A DNA stretch of 64,000 bases from Actinoplanes xinjiangensis (GTDB lineage Bacteria; Actinomycetota; Actinomycetes; Mycobacteriales; Micromonosporaceae). How positions within the stretch are numbered: the first letter of the stretch is position 1; each line of letters opens with the position of its first letter. The notes under the pieces were generated by a model. It was not told where the DNA came from, did not search any database, and saw nothing but the letters and a program-made list of their open reading frames with translations. The translations under genes and the position numbers were made by a program. Shown here in pieces: positions 18,449-27,062 of the stretch. The DNA lies in the NCBI RefSeq assembly GCF_003148685.1, contig NZ_QGGR01000001.1, forward strand, positions 682,001 through 746,000. Direction: 5' to 3'.

Positions 18449-19246
18449 TCAGGCGCCGAAACGGCGGTTGCGGGCGGCGTACGAACGCAGGGCCCGCAGG
18501 AAGTCGATCCGCCGGAAGCCGGGCCAGTAGACGTCGCAGAAGTGCAGCTCCGAGTAGGCGGCCTGCCACAGCAGGAAGCCCGACATACGGCGTTCGCCGC
18601 TCGTGCGGATGACCAGATCCGGGTCGGGCTGGCCACCGGTGTACAGATGCGCGGCGATCCGGTCGGCGGTCAGCCGCTGGGCGATGTCGGCGACGCTGTA
18701 CCCGGCCTTCGCCTCCTCGTCGAGCAGGGCGCGGATGGCGGTGACGATCTCCTCCCGCCCGTCGTAGCCGATCGCGATATTGAGATGGAAGCCGCCGTGA
18801 CCGTCCGCGGTGGAACGCGCGGCGTCCCGGCTGGAGTCCGCGGCCAGCTTGAGGGCGTCCCGGGTGGAGTCCGGGAGGACGTCGAGCCGGCCGGCCAGGT
18901 GCAGGCGCCACACGCTGGACGGGCGGGACAGCCGTTCGGCGACGACGTCCTCGATCATGCGCATCAGGTTGCCGACCTCACCGGCGTCACGTCGGCGCAT
19001 GTTGTCGACCGACGCGACGAAGACCGTGACGTGCCGGATCCCCATCTCCGCGCACCAGCCGAGCACCTCGTCCAGGTGTTCGGCGCCGTACCGGTGCCCG
19101 ACCCGCGGATCGTCGAAGCCCATCTGCCGGGCCCACCGCCGGTTGCCGTCCATCACCATCGCCAGATGCCGCGGCAGGTTCGCCCCGTCGAGCCGTTTGC
19201 GGAGCCGCCGCGCGTAGACCGCGTACAGGAACTGTCTCAACCACAT
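18449..19246 (-). CDS. Short-chain Z-isoprenyl diphosphate synthase (cis-prenyltransferase)
   Basis: The ATG at 19246 gives 265 residues starting MWLRQFLYAVYARRL; a longer upstream frame has no other feature. The cis-prenyltransferase signatures are complete: VMDGNRRWAR (D33 binds Mg-IPP), NIAIGYDGREE near 165 and DLVIRTSGERRMSGFLLWQ near 205 with the SELHF stretch. The basic N-terminus with LYxxYxRRL resembles the mycobacterial Rv1086 enzyme that makes Z,E-farnesyl diphosphate, the precursor extended to decaprenyl phosphate, rather than the long-chain UppS. Product chain length cannot be proved from sequence. It acts at the membrane in lipid-carrier synthesis for the cell wall. Confidence 0.88.
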   Translation of the reverse strand: MWLRQFLYAVYARRLRKRLDGANLPRHLAMVMDGNRRWARQMGFDDPRVGHRYGAEHLDEVLGWCAEMGIRHVTVFVASVDNMRRRDAGEVGNLMRMIEDVVAERLSRPSSVWRLHLAGRLDVLPDSTRDALKLAADSSRDAARSTADGHGGFHLNIAIGYDGREEIVTAIRALLDEEAKAGYSVADIAQRLTADRIAAHLYTGGQPDPDLVIRTSGERRMSGFLLWQAAYSELHFCDVYWPGFRRIDFLRALRSYAARNRRFGA

Positions 19247-19347
19247 CCGGACAACGAACCACTCCACCGGCCCGGCGGGGCCCTTCCGCGGGCAGCCTTC
19301 ACCCCACCCACACGTCCCGCGCACACGATCGCCACAATCCGGGGCCC

Positions 19348-19443
19348 GGCTGGTGCCCACCGCTGTCTACCGCGCCGCGAGACAGCGGTGGGAACCAGCC
19401 CGGTCGGCCGCGCCGCGCCGCGAGACAGCGGTGGGGAGCAGCC
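19348..19443. repeat. Copy 2 of the 53-bp palindrome plus a half copy
   Basis: A full element at 19348-19400 has 21-nt arms (GGCTGGTGCCCACCGCTGTCT and its complement with one mismatch) and an 11-nt loop. Forty-three bp further on, at 19422-19443, the right arm alone is repeated (GAGACAGCGGTGGGGAGCAGCC with one change), with the surrounding CCGCGCCGCG and CGGTCGGCC also duplicated. The full element lies 88 bp and the half copy 45 bp beyond the stop of the mycothiol-isomerase-like gene. Confidence 0.85.
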
Positions 19444-19487
19444 GGTCGGCCGGCGACGTGATCGGCGGGCCGGGAGAGCGCGGTCGG

Positions 19488-20111
19488 TCAGACGACGGTG
19501 AAGCCGGTGGGGAGGGCGGCCCGGCCGGTCAGGGCGCGGATCGTGGGGATGCCCTGGCCGACGGCGACGGCGATGCGGGCGGCGAGGGCGGCCGTCGACG
19601 CCAGCGTGTCATGGTCGAAACCGATCGGCAGGCCGGCCGCCACGGCGGCGTCCGAGGCGTGCACGACCAGTTCGAACGTCCGGGTGGGCAGCCAGTCCTC
19701 GACGCGCATACCGCCGGCCGGGGTGGCGACCAGGTCGTCGTCGCCGACGCCGGCGAGGGCGGCCGTCGCCTTGCCGATGTAGCCGCTGACGGCCTCGGCC
19801 GGGTCGTCGCCGAGGGTGGCGCCGGTGGCGCGGGCATCGTCGGTCGACGCCGTGCGGACGGCGGCGATCAGGTCGGCGGGCGCGACCCGGGCCAGGGCGA
19901 AATACGCCTCGGGCGCCGGGACCAGCAGCGTCGGCGCACGGTCGGCGAGCACCGTGGGAACCTGGCGCAACGCCGAACTGACGGTGTGGCCGAGCAGGTC
20001 ACGCAGTGTCCACTCGCCGAGGCCGGGGCCGTCGAGGGCGGCCGGCGGGATCCGGGAGACCAGGTCGGCGAAGGCGATGGCGGCCGATCGGTAGTTGCGG
20101 CGGTAGTCCAT
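19488..20111 (-). CDS. Maleylpyruvate isomerase / mycothiol-dependent DinB-like protein
   Basis: A 207-residue protein of the MDMPI_N/DinB-like family. The N-terminus (RRNYRSAAIAFADLVSRIPPAALDGPGLGEWTLRDLLGHTVSSALR) carries the WTLRDLLGH motif, whose His is part of a metal site, and the later TRTFELVVHASD stretch supplies the second. Founding members isomerise maleylpyruvate with mycothiol as cofactor; most relatives are uncharacterised mycothiol-dependent enzymes. No gentisate-pathway gene is nearby, so the specific reaction is open. Presence of this family fits an actinobacterium. Confidence 0.8.
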   Translation of the reverse strand: MDYRRNYRSAAIAFADLVSRIPPAALDGPGLGEWTLRDLLGHTVSSALRQVPTVLADRAPTLLVPAPEAYFALARVAPADLIAAVRTASTDDARATGATLGDDPAEAVSGYIGKATAALAGVGDDDLVATPAGGMRVEDWLPTRTFELVVHASDAAVAAGLPIGFDHDTLASTAALAARIAVAVGQGIPTIRALTGRAALPTGFTVV

Positions 20112-20145
20112 GCCACCACGGTGCCACGCGCGACGCTCGTCCCCC

Positions 20146-20640
20146 TCACCGAACCGCGGCGTGCGCGTTTCCGGTGGGATCCAGCGGATCGATGACCCGG
20201 TTGCGGTGGTGCTGGTAGATCACCGAGCTGCGGAAGCCGACGATCTCCCGGCGGCCGGAGAAGCGGTCCATCAGGAAGGCGTGCAGGCCCTCGACGCTGG
20301 GCACCGCCACGTGCACGAGGAAGTCGTCACCGCCGGCCAGGACGAAGACCGACAGCACCTCGGGCAGGCCGGAGGCGTACGACTTGAACCCCTCGATCAC
20401 CTCCCGGTTCAGGGGGCGGACCTGGACGTGCAGGAGCGCCTGCACCTCCCGGCCGAGCGCGGTGAGGCTGACGTCCGCGTGATACCCGGTGATCACCCCG
20501 CGGTCACGCAGCAGACGCACCCGCTCCAGACAGGTCGACGGCGCGACACCGACGGCCCGGGCCAGCTCCCGGTTGGTCTGCCGGGCGTTCGTCTGCAATT
20601 CCCGCACGATCGCCGAATCAATGTCATCCACGACCATCAT
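20146..20640 (-). CDS. Lrp/AsnC family transcriptional regulator
   Basis: A 164-residue Lrp-type protein: HTH at residues 6-55 (DIDSAIVRELQTNARQTNRELARAVGVAPSTCLERVRLL) followed by the RAM ligand-binding domain (about 65-150). It is divergent from a leucine/valine-type dehydrogenase with a 17-bp palindrome between them, as expected for a branched-chain amino acid-responsive activator of that gene. The effector is inferred, not visible. Confidence 0.92.
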   Translation of the reverse strand: MMVVDDIDSAIVRELQTNARQTNRELARAVGVAPSTCLERVRLLRDRGVITGYHADVSLTALGREVQALLHVQVRPLNREVIEGFKSYASGLPEVLSVFVLAGGDDFLVHVAVPSVEGLHAFLMDRFSGRREIVGFRSSVIYQHHRNRVIDPLDPTGNAHAAVR

Positions 20641-20652
20641 TATGGCCCGTGA

Positions 20653-20669
20653 GCCGAACGATGTTCGGC
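20653..20669. promoter_or_regulatory. Lrp operator candidate
   Basis: GCCGAAC-GAT-GTTCGGC is a perfect 7-bp inverted repeat with a 3-bp centre, 13 bp from the Lrp start and 72 bp before the dehydrogenase start. Size (15-17 bp) and symmetry fit an Lrp-family dimer site. Confidence 0.55.
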
Positions 20670-20740
20670 GTGATCACTGGCGGTCCGTCCGGCGTCCTAG
20701 GTTCAAAACCACAAACCCTTCAGATGTACGGGAGAAGCAC

Positions 20741-21766
20741 ATGCCGATCCACCAGCGGGTCGTGGTCGAACGCGGCACACGGTCCGGGTTCCCGATCGTC
20801 GTCGCGGTGCACTCCACCGCGCTCGGGCAGGCGGTGGGGGGCTGCCGGCTGGCCGTCTACCGCGACTGGCGCGCCGGACTCGACGACGCGCTGCGCCTGT
20901 CCGCGGCGATGACGTCGAAGACGGCGCTGGCCGGCCTGCCGAACGGGGGCGGCAAGACCGTGGTGGTGCTGCCGGCGTGCGGGCCCGTGGACCGGCGGGC
21001 CGTCCTGCACGACGTCGCCGACGTGATCGAGGGTCTCGGCGGGATCTACGCGACCGGGCCGGACGTCGGGACCGGGCCCGCTGACATAGCGATCATCGGG
21101 GAGCGTACGGCCCATGTGCTCGGCCGGGGCGGCGGCTCCTCCCCCGCGACCGCGGCGGGCGTGGTCGCGGCGATCCAGGCCGTCGTCGCCGACCGTTTCG
21201 GATCGCCCTCGCTGTCCGGGCGGAGCTTCGCCGTCCTCGGGGCCGGCCGGGTCGGCGCGCACGTCGTGGACCTGCTGTCGGCGGCCGGTGGCAAGGTCGT
21301 CGCGTCGGATGTGGACGGCTCCCGGCGTACCGTCGCTGAATCTCTGGGAGCGACCTGGACCGATCCGCAGAGCTGTCTCACCGCGGAGGTGGACGTGCTC
21401 GTCCCGGCCGCCCTCGGTGGCCTGCTCACCGCCGCGACCGTCCCGGCGTTGCGGTGCGCCGCCGTCGCCGGCCCGGCGAACGCCCAGCTCGACGAACCGG
21501 AGACGGCGGACCTGCTGCACGCACGGGACATCCTGTGGGCGCCGGACGTGGTGGTCGGCTCGGGCGGGATCATCCACGCCGTCGCGACCGACCTGCACCG
21601 GGAGACGCCGGCGCAGGTCGCGACCCGGATCGCCGCCGTCGGTGACACCCTCGCCCGGATCCTGGACGCCGCCCGGGAGACCTCGTCGACACCCGCCGCG
21701 GCGGCGTCCCGGCTCGCCGGTTTCCTGATCGGAGAGCCGGTGGTCTCCACCATGGCGGCCTGCTGA
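20741..21766 (+). CDS. Glu/Leu/Phe/Val dehydrogenase (leucine/valine dehydrogenase type)
   Basis: ATG 20741 follows GGGAGAAG; the frame is open upstream through the Lrp gene but is not coding there. The 341-residue enzyme has the catalytic region MTSKTALAGLPNGGGKTVV (K60 binds the carboxylate, K72 is the catalytic lysine), GPDVGTGPADI near 108, and the Rossmann motif VLGAGRVGAHV near 165. The length and GGGK motif match leucine/valine dehydrogenases, which reversibly deaminate branched-chain amino acids with NAD+. These supply branched 2-oxo acids for energy or for branched fatty acid starters. Regulated, probably, by the divergent Lrp protein. Confidence 0.9.
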   Translation: MPIHQRVVVERGTRSGFPIVVAVHSTALGQAVGGCRLAVYRDWRAGLDDALRLSAAMTSKTALAGLPNGGGKTVVVLPACGPVDRRAVLHDVADVIEGLGGIYATGPDVGTGPADIAIIGERTAHVLGRGGGSSPATAAGVVAAIQAVVADRFGSPSLSGRSFAVLGAGRVGAHVVDLLSAAGGKVVASDVDGSRRTVAESLGATWTDPQSCLTAEVDVLVPAALGGLLTAATVPALRCAAVAGPANAQLDEPETADLLHARDILWAPDVVVGSGGIIHAVATDLHRETPAQVATRIAAVGDTLARILDAARETSSTPAAAASRLAGFLIGEPVVSTMAAC

Positions 21767-21841
21767 CCGGCGCCCCGGCCAGCCTGCCGCTGCCGGTCCA
21801 GGCGATCGTGCCGGGTGTCCCGATCCGCGGCTACGCCGAGG

Positions 21842-23305
21842 TCAGAACGGGTAGCGGCGGGGCTCCTGGCGGGCGCTGACCCACTGCACCTCGGTGAACT
21901 CCTCGGCGGCGAAACCGATGCCGAAGCGGCCCGCCCCGCTGTCCTTGACGCCACCGAAGGGCATCTGGGGCTGGTCGTTGACCGGCTGATCGTTGACGTG
22001 CACGATGCCGGCCCGGAGCCGGCAGGCCAGGTCGAGGCCACGATACGGGTCGCCGGTGATGATGCCGGCGGTCAGGCCGAAGTCGGTGGCGTTCGCCCGG
22101 CGCAGTGCGTCCTCGGCGCCGTCGCACGCCTCGAGCAGGACGACCGGGCCGAACGTCTCGTCGAAGGCCAGCTCCGAGGTCGGCGGGACGTCGGCGAGGA
22201 CCGTCGGCGGGAAGCAGCGGCCGGCGGGGACACCGCCGGTGAGCAGGCGCGCACCCTGGTCGACGGCCTCGCGGACGCGGCGTTCCAGCAGCGACAGCGC
22301 CCATTCGTTGACGACCGGGCCGACGACCGTCGCCGGATCGGTGGGGTCGCCGACGGGCAGAGCCGCGGCCCGGGCGACGAACCGGACCGCGAAGTCGTCG
22401 AACAGTGCCCGGTCGACGATGATCCGGCGGGCGCACATGCAGGTCTGGCCGCTGTGCACGAACGCACCGTAGATCGCGGCGTCCACGGCCCGGTCGAGGG
22501 GCGCGTCGGCGAGCACGAGCAACGGATTGTGGCCGCCGAGCTGGAGGACGGCGCGTTTGAGGTGGCGGCCGGCGGTCTCGGCGATGCGGCGGCCGGTGAC
22601 GGTGGAACCGGTGAAGCTGATCCGGCGCACCCGCGGGTCGGCGATCAGGGCCTCGGCGACCGCGCCGGCCTCACCGGGGGCGTGGGTGACGACGTTGAGC
22701 ACCCCGGCGGGCAGGCCGGCCTCGCTGAGCAGGGCGGCCCAGAAGGCGCCACCGGTGTACGGCGCCTCCTCCGACGGTTTCAGGACGACGGTGTTGCCGG
22801 TGGCGATCGGGGCGACGACGGCACGGCCGGCGAGCACGAGCGACGCGTTCCACGGGGCGATGGCGGCGACCACACCGACCGGGCGCCGGATGGCGAGCGC
22901 CCGGGTGCCGGCCAGGTCGGACGGCAGGACCTGACCGGCCGGGGCGTACGCCAGAGCGGCCGCCTGCCGGAGCAGATTGACACAGAAGTCCAGCTGGACC
23001 TCCGCGAAGTGGACACCGCAGCCAGTCTCGGCGGCGAGCAGTCCGCGTACCTCGTCACGGCGCCGGTCGAGGGCGTCGGCGGCACGCAGCAGGACCTGCT
23101 GTCGCTCGATCGGCAGTGAGTCCGACCAGGCCGGGAAGGCGGCGTCGGCGGCGGTGACCGCAGCGAGGGCGTCCTCCGCGTCGCCCGCGGCCACCTCGGC
23201 GAAGAGCGCGCCGGTCCACGGGTCGGTCTTGGGGTAGGTGCGCCCGCCGGCGGAGTCCAGCCAGTCCCCGCCGATGTGGTGTCGCACGTCGATCGCCCGG
23301 TCCAT
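21842..23305 (-). CDS. Aldehyde dehydrogenase family protein with Gln in place of the general-base Glu
   Basis: The ATG at 23305 (MDRAIDV) gives 487 residues; the frame extends upstream across the divergent regulator and was trimmed. The ALDH fold is complete: APWNASLVLAGRA near 150, KPSEE near 176, FTGSTVTGRR near 231, catalytic C289 in GQTCMCARR and FGPVV near 390. However, the position that is ELGGK in most members reads LQLGGH (codon CAG), so the general base is glutamine. The protein resembles vanillin/benzaldehyde-type dehydrogenases. It is divergent from an IclR regulator and near a second aldehyde dehydrogenase with the normal Glu, so aromatic or terpene aldehyde catabolism is plausible. 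Confidence 0.88.
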   Translation of the reverse strand: MDRAIDVRHHIGGDWLDSAGGRTYPKTDPWTGALFAEVAAGDAEDALAAVTAADAAFPAWSDSLPIERQQVLLRAADALDRRRDEVRGLLAAETGCGVHFAEVQLDFCVNLLRQAAALAYAPAGQVLPSDLAGTRALAIRRPVGVVAAIAPWNASLVLAGRAVVAPIATGNTVVLKPSEEAPYTGGAFWAALLSEAGLPAGVLNVVTHAPGEAGAVAEALIADPRVRRISFTGSTVTGRRIAETAGRHLKRAVLQLGGHNPLLVLADAPLDRAVDAAIYGAFVHSGQTCMCARRIIVDRALFDDFAVRFVARAAALPVGDPTDPATVVGPVVNEWALSLLERRVREAVDQGARLLTGGVPAGRCFPPTVLADVPPTSELAFDETFGPVVLLEACDGAEDALRRANATDFGLTAGIITGDPYRGLDLACRLRAGIVHVNDQPVNDQPQMPFGGVKDSGAGRFGIGFAAEEFTEVQWVSARQEPRRYPF

Positions 23306-23375
23306 CGCGTCGCCGATGGTATCCGACCGCAGGCGACGGCGTTCCGACAGTTCGAACGGAGGGTTAGGCTGCGCC
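23306..23375. promoter_or_regulatory. IclR / aldehyde dehydrogenase divergent promoter
   Basis: This 70-bp gap contains CGTTC-N9-GAACG (23340-23358) with a nested GTTCGAAC palindrome (23350-23357). It overlaps the GGAGG upstream of the IclR start. It is the likely IclR operator for both genes. Confidence 0.45.
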
Positions 23376-24185
23376 ATGCCCGTCGACGAAGAAGCCGGTA
23401 GCGGCGCAGCGTTCTCCCAGTCCCTGGAGCGCGGGCTGATGATCCTGTCGTCGTTCGACGAGACCCGGCCGGTGCTGGGCATCGCCGACATCTCCCGCGC
23501 GGTGACGCTGAACAAGAGCACCACCCATCGGTACGTGGCCACCCTGACCCGCCTCGGCTACCTGCAACAGGACCCGGAGACGAAGAAGTACTCGCTCGGG
23601 CCGAAGGTGGTGGACCTGGGGTTCGCGGCGCTCGACTCCCTGGAGATCAACCGGGTGGCGGCGCCCTGCCTGCAGAACCTGGCCGACGAGACGGGCTACA
23701 CGGTGAGCATGGCGATCCTCGACGGGCCTGACATCGTCTACGTGGAGCGGCGCCGCAGCGGACGGCCGGTCGGCGGGTTCGCGATCGGGCTGAACCTGCA
23801 CGTGGGGTCGCGGCTGCCGGCGTACTGCACGTCGATGGGGAAGGTGCTGCTCGCCCATCAGGAGCCGGCCGTGCTGCGCCGGCTGCTGGACCGGACCGAC
23901 TTCGCCCGGCGCGGGCCGAAGACGCTGACCAACCGGGAACAGCTGATGGCTGCGCTCGCGAAGATCCGGCAGACCGGGGTGTCGGTGAACGACGAGGAGC
24001 TGGCGTCCGGGCTGCGGTCGGTGGCGGCACCGGTGCGGGACCGGACCGGCCGGGTGGTCGCCGCCGTCAACATCGCGGTGCACCTGACCGTCTGGTCGAC
24101 CAGCGCGGACGCCGTGGTCGCCCGCCTGGAACGCCCGCTGCGCCAGTGCACCGCCGAGATCAGCACCCGCCTCGGCCACCGCTGA
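23376..24185 (+). CDS. IclR family transcriptional regulator
   Basis: A 269-residue protein: winged HTH at about 15-70 (ADISRAVTLNKSTTHRYVATLTRLGYL) and an IclR effector domain (about 85-265; DIVYVERRRSGRP, YCTSMGKVLLA, SVNDEELASGLRSVAAPV). Its pattern is close to the PcaR/PobR-type subgroup that controls aromatic acid catabolism. It lies between two aldehyde dehydrogenase genes, one divergent and one downstream in the same direction but separated by a 319-bp repeat-filled gap. Effector unknown. Confidence 0.9.
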   Translation: MPVDEEAGSGAAFSQSLERGLMILSSFDETRPVLGIADISRAVTLNKSTTHRYVATLTRLGYLQQDPETKKYSLGPKVVDLGFAALDSLEINRVAAPCLQNLADETGYTVSMAILDGPDIVYVERRRSGRPVGGFAIGLNLHVGSRLPAYCTSMGKVLLAHQEPAVLRRLLDRTDFARRGPKTLTNREQLMAALAKIRQTGVSVNDEELASGLRSVAAPVRDRTGRVVAAVNIAVHLTVWSTSADAVVARLERPLRQCTAEISTRLGHR

Positions 24186-24193
24186 CCCCCACC

Positions 24194-24372
24194 GGCTGGC
24201 TCCCACCGCTGCCTCAGCCACGCTGAGACAGCGGTGACGACCAGCCCACACCACCCGGCTGGCTCCCACCGTCGTCTCAGCCACGCTGAGACAGCGGTGA
24301 CGACCAGCCCACACCACCCGGCTGGCTCCCACCGTCGTCTCAGCGGCGCTGAGACAGCGGTGAGGGCCAGCC
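24194..24372. repeat. Copies 3-5 of the 53-bp palindrome in tandem (63-bp period)
   Basis: Three elements at 24194-24246, 24257-24309 and 24320-24372 are joined by two identical 10-bp linkers (CACACCACCC), giving an exact 63-bp period. Each has a GGCTGGC..CAGC left arm and a GCTGAGACAGCGG..CCAGCC right arm. The loop is CAC in the first two and GGC in the third. Copies 2 and 3 carry the same change (CACCGTCGTCTC for CACCGCTGCCTC) in the left arm. The array starts 9 bp after the IclR stop and fills much of the gap to the next gene; nothing else is evident in 24373-24504. Confidence 0.9.
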
Positions 24373-24504
24373 GGGGGGAAGTGGATGCTGGTGCGGGCGG
24401 TGTTCGGTTTTCGGGGGTGGTGTTCGAGTGGATGGAACGAGTCGTTGATCTGCCGGAAACACCGGCATACCTTCGGCGCACCCCTGCGCTTGGAGGCGAC
24501 CCCC

Positions 24505-25965
24505 ATGCTTCTCGACGACAAACTCTGGACCGGCAACATCTTTCTCGGCGGCGAGTGGCGGCCGGGGCGCGGCGGCACGTACGACGTGACCGAACCCGCC
24601 ACCGGTGCGGTGCTGGGCCGGATCGGGCGGGCCACCGCGGAGGACGTGACCGAGGCCGGGCGGATCGCGGCCGAGGCCCAGCGCGCCTGGGCGGACACCC
24701 CGCACCCCCGCCGGGCCGCGGTGCTGCGCCGTGCCGCGCAACTGTGGATGGAGCACGCCGACGAGATCTCCGGCTGGAACGTCCGCGAGGTCGGCGCGAT
24801 CGCGCCGATGGCCGGGTTCGCGCTGCACGTCGCCGAGCAGGAGTGTTACGAGGCGGCGGGGCTGCCGGCCCGCCCGTACGGCGAGTTGCTGCCCAGCGAG
24901 GAGCCCCGCCTGTCGATGACCCGCCGGGTGCCGGCCGGCGTGGTCGCGGTGATCGCGCCGTTCAACGTGCCCATCATCCTGGCCATCCGTTCGGTGGCGC
25001 CGGCCCTGGCACTGGGCAACGCCGTCCTGCTCAAGCCGGACCCGCGCACCGCGGTCACCGGTGGCGTGACGCTGGCCCGGATCTTCGAGGAGGCCGGGCT
25101 GCCGCCGGGGGTGCTCCAGATGCTGCCGGGCGCGGCCGACGTCGGCGAGGCCCTGGTCACCGACCCGAACGTGCGGGTCATCTCGTTCACCGGGTCGACC
25201 GCGGCCGGCCGCCGGGTCGGCGCGTTGGCCGGGGAGCACCTGAAGCGCGCGCATCTGGAGCTGGGCGGCAACTCGGCGCTCGTGGTGCTGGAGGACGCCG
25301 ACATCGAGGGTGCGGTCGCGGCGGCGTCGTTCGGGTCGTGGTTCCACCAGGGGCAGATCTGCATGACCACCGGCCGGCATCTGGTGCACACGAGCCTCTA
25401 CGACCAGTTCGTCGAGGCCCTGGTCGCGAAGGCGGCGAACCTGCCGGTCGGCGATCCGGCGCGGGAGCAGGTGGCGCTCGGTCCGATCATCGACGCCGGA
25501 CAGCGCGACAAGATCCACTCGGTGGTGACCCGGTCGTCGGGCGCGGGGGCCCGGGTGGCGGCCGGCGGCACCTACCGGGATCTGTTCTACGCCCCCACGG
25601 TGCTGGCCGACGTCTCCGGCGACACGCCCGCATTCCGGGAAGAGATCTTCGGGCCGGTGGCTCCGGTCATCCGATTCGGTGACACCGACGAGGCGGTCCG
25701 GCTGGCCACCGCGAGTGAGTACGGCCTGTCGCTGGGCATCGTCACCCGGGACGTGATGCGCGGCCTGGCCCTGGCCGACCGGATCCCCACCGGCATCGTG
25801 CACATCAACGACCAGACCGTCAGCGACGAGGCGAACAGCCCGTTCGGCGGTGTCGGGGCGTCCGGGACCGGCTCCCGGTTCGGTGGCGCGGCGGCCAACG
25901 TGGAGGCGTTCACCGAGACCCGCTGGGTCACTCTGCGTGACAAGCCGCCTGCGTACCCGTTCTGA
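24505..25965 (+). CDS. Benzaldehyde-dehydrogenase-like aldehyde dehydrogenase
   Basis: ATG 24505 follows TGGAGG; 486 residues. ALDH signatures: APFNVPIILAIR near 151, KPDPRTAVTGG near 177, general base E252 in LELGGN, and catalytic C286 in HQGQICMTTGR. The GNSALVVLEDAD stretch and the short histidine-rich active-site segment (SFGSWFHQGQICM) match bacterial benzaldehyde and related aromatic aldehyde dehydrogenases. It oxidises an aldehyde to the acid with NAD(P)+. It lies downstream of the IclR gene, but the intervening hairpin array suggests a separate promoter. Confidence 0.88.
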   Translation: MLLDDKLWTGNIFLGGEWRPGRGGTYDVTEPATGAVLGRIGRATAEDVTEAGRIAAEAQRAWADTPHPRRAAVLRRAAQLWMEHADEISGWNVREVGAIAPMAGFALHVAEQECYEAAGLPARPYGELLPSEEPRLSMTRRVPAGVVAVIAPFNVPIILAIRSVAPALALGNAVLLKPDPRTAVTGGVTLARIFEEAGLPPGVLQMLPGAADVGEALVTDPNVRVISFTGSTAAGRRVGALAGEHLKRAHLELGGNSALVVLEDADIEGAVAAASFGSWFHQGQICMTTGRHLVHTSLYDQFVEALVAKAANLPVGDPAREQVALGPIIDAGQRDKIHSVVTRSSGAGARVAAGGTYRDLFYAPTVLADVSGDTPAFREEIFGPVAPVIRFGDTDEAVRLATASEYGLSLGIVTRDVMRGLALADRIPTGIVHINDQTVSDEANSPFGGVGASGTGSRFGGAAANVEAFTETRWVTLRDKPPAYPF

Positions 25966-26005
25966 TCGAAGTTGTTTCCGTGCCGTTACATGCCCTCCGG
26001 GAGGC

Positions 26006-26034
26006 TTGCGTTAAATGCACGTTCATCAATAATG
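26006..26034 (+). promoter_or_regulatory. Possible promoter for a leaderless small gene
   Basis: TTGCGT (26006-26011), a 17-bp spacer and ATAATG (26029-26034) resemble a housekeeping promoter. The predicted transcription start would fall at about 26041, exactly on the ATG of the small ORF that follows, so the message could be leaderless. The block is markedly AT-richer than its surroundings. Confidence 0.4.
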
Positions 26035-26040
26035 AGCGCC

Positions 26041-26406
26041 ATGAATCGAGCCGAGGCGATACCGGTTGACGGGTCCCGGAGCACGACCGAGCCCCCCAGC
26101 GGCCACGTGCCGGCGGTCCCGCCGCCGGCACCCGGCCACACCGTCCCGGCCCGGCCGGGCGGTGGCGGCAACACTCTGGTGGTGCCCGCCCTCACCCCCC
26201 ATCGAGGCCCCCGACGGCCGGAGAACACGCCGGACAGGCTCCCGGTCCGGCGTGCCGAACCGGCTTTGCCGGAGCCGTGGGAACCGGCCCTGCCGGAGCC
26301 GTGGACCGACCCGTCGGCCGACGTCCGGGGCACCGGCACCGCGGTGACCCGCCGCACCGGGCGCCGTCGGGGTGCGATCGCCGCCCGTCGGGTGGTCGGC
26401 CTGTGA
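26041..26406 (+). CDS. Hypothetical proline-rich small protein
   Basis: I do not recognise this 121-residue ORF. Codons end in G or C at a high rate, as in the surrounding genes, which supports coding. It is rich in Pro, Arg and Gly, without a signal peptide or TM segment. It contains an imperfect duplicated unit, EPALPEPW, followed by another PALPEPW (about residues 78-93), and an Arg-rich C-terminus. An in-frame ATG lies nine bases upstream (26032). A promoter-like block ends where the ORF begins. A second, weaker frame overlaps its stop by 4 bp (GTGA at 26403). It could also be non-coding. Confidence 0.4.
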   Translation: MNRAEAIPVDGSRSTTEPPSGHVPAVPPPAPGHTVPARPGGGGNTLVVPALTPHRGPRRPENTPDRLPVRRAEPALPEPWEPALPEPWTDPSADVRGTGTAVTRRTGRRRGAIAARRVVGL

Positions 26407-27062
26407 ACGCCACGGCACGACCGGTGGCGCGACCGGCGGGGCGACCACGACGAGGTGACCGGGGACGGTCCGAGCCCGCGGACAGTCACCCACGTGCGGT
26501 GACGGGGGACGAGCGGAACGGGACCAGCGGGCTCTGCCGGCCACGATGCGGCCGGGGTGGCCTGTCACGAACGACGGAGCGTCTGCTGACGAGGTCGGCG
26601 CACCGGGACACGCCGCCCGCGGTCCGGCGCCCGCAACCACGGCCACGGCCACGGCCACGGCCGGAGAGTGCCGCCGGGCCTACCGGGGCGGTCGTGCGGG
26701 CACCTGCTGGAGCGGGGGCGCGTGGCCGTACCGAAATATGCACTTTCGGGGAATCGCGGACCGTGACCATTCTCGCAAACCGGGCGCCGAACGGACCCGG
26801 CAGTGACGCTCCGCCACCATCGGTGGCCCATCCGGGACGGCCACCACCCTGAGCCGGTTGCGTCCGGCTTTTAACCACGTTGTCACAGCTTGTCACGAGA
26901 TTCTCACCGAAGCCGGGTGATACCGCGCTCCCTCGGTGGGCACCCGTGAGACCTTTGTTGGGACGGCCCCCTCTTCGGGTACAAGTGAGGCACATCGCTC
27001 GCCTCGCCGGTCACCGTCGGCGAGCCGGGCGGCCACACCCGCTGAAGAGGAGAGCATTCTCC
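26407..27062. other. Intergenic region with no assignable gene
   Basis: Two overlapping frames could be read here: GTG 26403 to 26852 (149 codons, many rare CGA/CCA codons) and ATG 26546 to 26806 (86 codons, better codon use). Neither resembles anything I know. The stretch also has a CCACGG hexamer x4 (26637-26660), a small hairpin with TTTT (AGCCGG..CCGGCT, 26852-26872) that could end a short transcript, and TTGTCAC twice 10 bp apart (26880-26896). A possible promoter for the next gene (TTGTTG..TACAAG, about 26955-26984) lies before it. Confidence 0.5.

Noticed and set aside
24194..24372. Three regularly spaced repeats that resemble a small CRISPR array
   Set aside because: The repeats are long perfect hairpins, the two 'spacers' are only 10 bp and identical to each other, and no cas gene is present.
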